64,000 nt of DNA from Clostridia bacterium (GTDB taxonomy: Bacteria > Bacillota > Clostridia > Peptostreptococcales > Anaerovoracaceae). Of the stretch, positions 61,561 to 64,000 are shown piece after piece. Position numbers and translations under genes: made by a program. The number at the start of each line of letters is the position of its first letter. The stretch's first letter is position 1. The notes under the pieces are model-generated. The model was not told where the DNA came from. It ran no database searches and worked only from the letters and a program-made list of their open reading frames with translations. The stretch spans positions 521,928 through 585,927 of the forward strand of contig CABJAP010000001.1 in assembly GCA_902363595.1 (NCBI GenBank), in the 5' to 3' direction.

Positions 61561-63180
61561 ATGATATCGCATATCAGTATCAGAGATTTTGCCATTATTG
61601 AAAACGTGGAAATTGACTTTCACGAAGGACTCAACATCATCACCGGCGAAACGGGAGCCGGTAAGTCAATTGTAATCGAAGCAGTAAGTCTGGCTCTGGG
61701 CAGCCGGGCGGATACTGCTTTCGTTCGTTCCGGAAAGGAAAAGGCTATCGTTCAGCTGGCCGGAACCCACAAGGGGGAAGAATACGTCATCACCAGGGAG
61801 GTATCGGCCGCAGGAAAGAATCTGTGCAAGATCAACGGCGAGATCGTCACTTTGGGCCATTTGAATCTGCTCTGCAAGAAGCTGGCCGATATCCACGGCC
61901 AATACGACCACCAATCCCTGCTCAATCCGGATTATCACATTAAACTGGTGGATATGTACAGAAAAGATACCATAGGACCGGCCAAACAAAAAGTAGCGTC
62001 TCTTTATTCCCAATACCGGGATATTTCAAACAAACTAAAGCAGCTTCTCGCCGATGCGGCAGAAAATCAGAGAAAGCGGGACTTCATGGCCTTTGAGCTG
62101 GAGGAAATTCACAAGGCCGGTCTGGCGCCAGGTGAAGATGAGGCGCTGGAAGAAGAAATCAGTGTGCTGCAAAACAGTGAAAAAATCTACGAAAATCTTG
62201 CCGGAGCCTATGAGCTGGCCAACGGCGAAGAGTTCCCTGCCCTTGGCAGCATGAAAAAGGCGCTGGACATGATCGGAGAGATCGGAGAATATTCCAAGGA
62301 ACTGATGGACATCCACCAACAGATGTCAGAATCCTACTATATTATGGAAGAACTGTGTTCCCAGATCCGCGAGTGCCGGGACAGGACCGTATTTTCCCCC
62401 GAGGATCTGGATCGATGTATTTCCCGTATGGAAACCTTGAATAGCCTCAAGCGAAAGCATAATGCTTCTCTGGAAGAAATCATCGCTTACGGCGAAGAGC
62501 TGGAAGAAAAGCTGACGCAGGTGGAAAACATCGACAGCTTAAAAACGGAGCTGACCGAACTGAAAGAAAAATGCGAAGCTGATCTGAAAGCCGCTTGTCA
62601 GGAATTATCCGCTCTGCGGAAAGAAGCCGCTGCCGAGCTGGAAGAAAAGATTCTCGCAGAGCTGGGAGAACTGAATTTTAAAGACGCTCAATTATCCATC
62701 GAGTTTCAGGAAAGCACCGAGTTCACAGACAACGGCACAGATGTAGTCGAGTTTATGATCAGCACCAACAAGGGTGAAAAATTAAAGCCCCTTTCCAAGA
62801 TCGCTTCCGGCGGTGAAATGTCCAGAATCATGCTGGCTTTCAAAAAGATCGTCGGCGATTATGACGAAATCCCCACCATGATCTTCGATGAAATCGATGC
62901 AGGCATCAGCGGCATCACTGCCAGCATTGTGGGAAAAAAACTGCAGCAGATCGCAAAAAACCACCAGATTATCTGCATCACCCATTTGCCGCAGATCGCG
63001 GCCTATGGCGCTCACAACTATAAGATCGAGAAAGAATCCGATGACAGCAGCACCTATACCACGGTCATCCACTTGCGCCCTGACGAAAAAGTCCAGGAAA
63101 TCGCCAGGCTTCTGGGCGGAATCAACATTACCGACATCACCCTCCAGTCAGCGAAAGAGCTGATTGAAGCATCCAAATAA
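61561..63180 (+). CDS. recN: DNA repair protein RecN
   Basis: 539 residues, SMC-like. Walker A IITGETGAGKSIVIEA (about residues 28-43), a long central coiled coil (150-360, several KLKQL/ELEE repeats), the ABC signature-like LSKIASGGEMSRIMLAFK near 420 and Walker B IPTMIFDEIDAGISG near 440, then the D-loop/H-loop ICITHLPQIAAYG. Recombination and double-strand-break repair. Ten bases after argR, AAGAGGT before the ATG. Confidence 0.97.
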   Translation: MISHISIRDFAIIENVEIDFHEGLNIITGETGAGKSIVIEAVSLALGSRADTAFVRSGKEKAIVQLAGTHKGEEYVITREVSAAGKNLCKINGEIVTLGHLNLLCKKLADIHGQYDHQSLLNPDYHIKLVDMYRKDTIGPAKQKVASLYSQYRDISNKLKQLLADAAENQRKRDFMAFELEEIHKAGLAPGEDEALEEEISVLQNSEKIYENLAGAYELANGEEFPALGSMKKALDMIGEIGEYSKELMDIHQQMSESYYIMEELCSQIRECRDRTVFSPEDLDRCISRMETLNSLKRKHNASLEEIIAYGEELEEKLTQVENIDSLKTELTELKEKCEADLKAACQELSALRKEAAAELEEKILAELGELNFKDAQLSIEFQESTEFTDNGTDVVEFMISTNKGEKLKPLSKIASGGEMSRIMLAFKKIVGDYDEIPTMIFDEIDAGISGITASIVGKKLQQIAKNHQIICITHLPQIAAYGAHNYKIEKESDDSSTYTTVIHLRPDEKVQEIARLLGGINITDITLQSAKELIEASK

Positions 63181-63187
63181 ACAAAAT

Positions 63188-63234
63188 GAGCTTGCAGTCT
63201 CAGATACACTCTGAAAAAAACCGCAAGCTCTTTT
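63188..63234. terminator. Intrinsic terminator of argR-recN
   Basis: GAGCTTGC (63188-63195) pairs with GCAAGCTC (63223-63230), then TTTT. Confidence 0.78.
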
Positions 63235-63245
63235 ATATCTCATCC

Positions 63246-63875
63246 TTATTTTTGCAAGTAGGTATCCAGTACAGTAACGTTGCCGTTAATATCGGAGGCA
63301 CAGACGAGTCCGGCATGTTCGCCTTCCGTCATGCGCTCCACGTTGACAACCTCTTTCGCCCCGCCTAAATCAGTGATTTTCTCTATTTTGTACTCGTTAA
63401 TGATGGCAGAAGGCAGCAGCGCTTCCACAGACCCATTTTCCATGATGAAAAAGACAGCTCCATACCCGCCGTTTCCATACGGGCAGGCGCATACACGCAG
63501 AACGCCCGACTCCACTTCATGGGTCAGACCGTAGACTTCTCCCAATTCCGCAGTGCAATGTAAAATAGCTCTGCCGTCCGACGTGAGTTCCACAGATTCA
63601 ATCCCGCCAAAGTTGAAAGTTTTAAGCTGATCGGAGTTCATTGGAATCGTATAACCGCGGTTCTTTTTCGCAGACCATGAAAATTCTTCATACGCTTCAG
63701 ATTTGCCCTCTGTCTGTGCTTGGGCAGCGGATGTCGCAAGAGATGTTTCTGCAGGCTCGCTTTTTCCGCTGTCTTTAAAAAAGGTCTGGTAGATCAGACA
63801 GACGCACACGGTCAAAACAAGAACGCCCAGGATGCATATAATTGCAACTTTAAATCCATTCGATTTCTTTTCCAT
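63246..63875 (-). CDS. Membrane-anchored hypothetical protein
   Basis: 209 residues. Short cytoplasmic start MEKKSNGFK, one membrane helix (about 10-33, VAIICILGVLVLTVCVCLIYQ), a Ser/Ala/Glu-rich linker, then an extracytoplasmic domain of repeated beta blocks (GGIESVELTSDGRAILHC, DLGGAKEVVNVERMTEGEHAGLVCASDINGNV) that could be a partial propeller-like repeat. No family recognised. A longer frame to 63980 exists; the ATG at 63873-63875 is chosen because the membrane helix then starts near residue 10. Confidence 0.6.
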   Translation of the reverse strand: MEKKSNGFKVAIICILGVLVLTVCVCLIYQTFFKDSGKSEPAETSLATSAAQAQTEGKSEAYEEFSWSAKKNRGYTIPMNSDQLKTFNFGGIESVELTSDGRAILHCTAELGEVYGLTHEVESGVLRVCACPYGNGGYGAVFFIMENGSVEALLPSAIINEYKIEKITDLGGAKEVVNVERMTEGEHAGLVCASDINGNVTVLDTYLQK

Positions 63876-64000
63876 CTCAACAAGTTCCTTTCCTACTACA
63901 ATATATTTATGGTTAAGATCCCTTACCGCCAGTAAGGAATGATCCATCTTGTTGCTTAAGCTGATATAATGATGGAGCAATTGGTATATCGTTTCCCTTT

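Overview
The window is a chromosomal segment of an anaerobic Firmicute (class Clostridia; the gene content would suit a gut-type relative of Eubacteriales Family XIII, but the sequence does not fix the genus). Reasons: Gram-positive type ribosome-binding sites (AGGAGG) before nearly every gene, sigma-A promoters of TTGACA-17-TATAAT form, an argR-recN pair, many lipoprotein/histidine-kinase signalling genes, flavin/iron-sulfur reductases, and no rRNA, tRNA or CRISPR array. Base composition is moderate, except for a clearly AT-rich gene near 41 kb.

Layout. 1-6.4 kb: start of a MATE pump, an FMN reductase, a DUF4143 ATPase with a striking promoter/hairpin, and a four-gene Gld-type ABC export operon (ATPase, permease, GldG-like, DUF4340). 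6.6-13.3 kb: an orphan IlvD-type dehydratase, a Mef-like drug exporter preceded by a complete macrolide-type attenuation leader (8-residue leader peptide with an Arg-Ile-Lys end, then an intrinsic terminator), DUF4003, an ICMT-like methyltransferase and an AraC-EamA pair. 13.7-17.9 kb: a 4-kb LuxR / NTF2-like / hydrolase / MFS module lying between an intact flavodoxin gene and a second copy of that gene's 3' end. 17.9-20.9 kb: a flavodoxin-cupin-hydrolase-FMN reductase operon facing a MerR gene across a textbook MerR operator. 21-24 kb: DUF3795, a type A chloramphenicol acetyltransferase, YdeI and two GNAT enzymes. 24-30.6 kb: a signalling operon (hybrid kinase; solute-binding lipoprotein fused to a 5'-nucleotidase C-terminal domain; a GGDEF gene with an in-frame amber codon). 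30.7-36.4 kb: PadR/MATE with paired palindromic operators, then small genes with several broken ones (response regulator, GNAT, RhuM, YdeI 3' end). 36.6-40.8 kb: an APC permease and an old-yellow-enzyme-type iron-sulfur flavoprotein, probably one catabolic or respiratory function.

40.7-49.5 kb is a mosaic: an unexplained structured sequence, an AT-rich gene, rlmD, a decayed copy of tgt, a LuxR regulator, four abutting hairpins with a repeated core, a YtcJ-like amidohydrolase, a MATE pump, and the intact tgt. 49.6-57.6 kb holds an esterase, a YARHG membrane protein, a second solute-binding-protein/hybrid-kinase pair and a decayed HTH-AAA-nuclease gene. 57.7-64 kb is housekeeping: queA-ruvB-ruvA-ruvC on one strand, argR-recN on the other.

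The most noteworthy points are the macrolide-type attenuator at 9.6-9.9 kb, the four-hairpin array at 44.86-45.01 kb, and two LuxR/enzyme/transporter modules each flanked by a whole and a partial copy of the neighbouring gene (flavodoxin, tgt). The usual ruv-queA-tgt neighbourhood is split here by about 8 kb of accessory DNA. Starts were moved inward where a Shine-Dalgarno sequence lies before an internal start codon.
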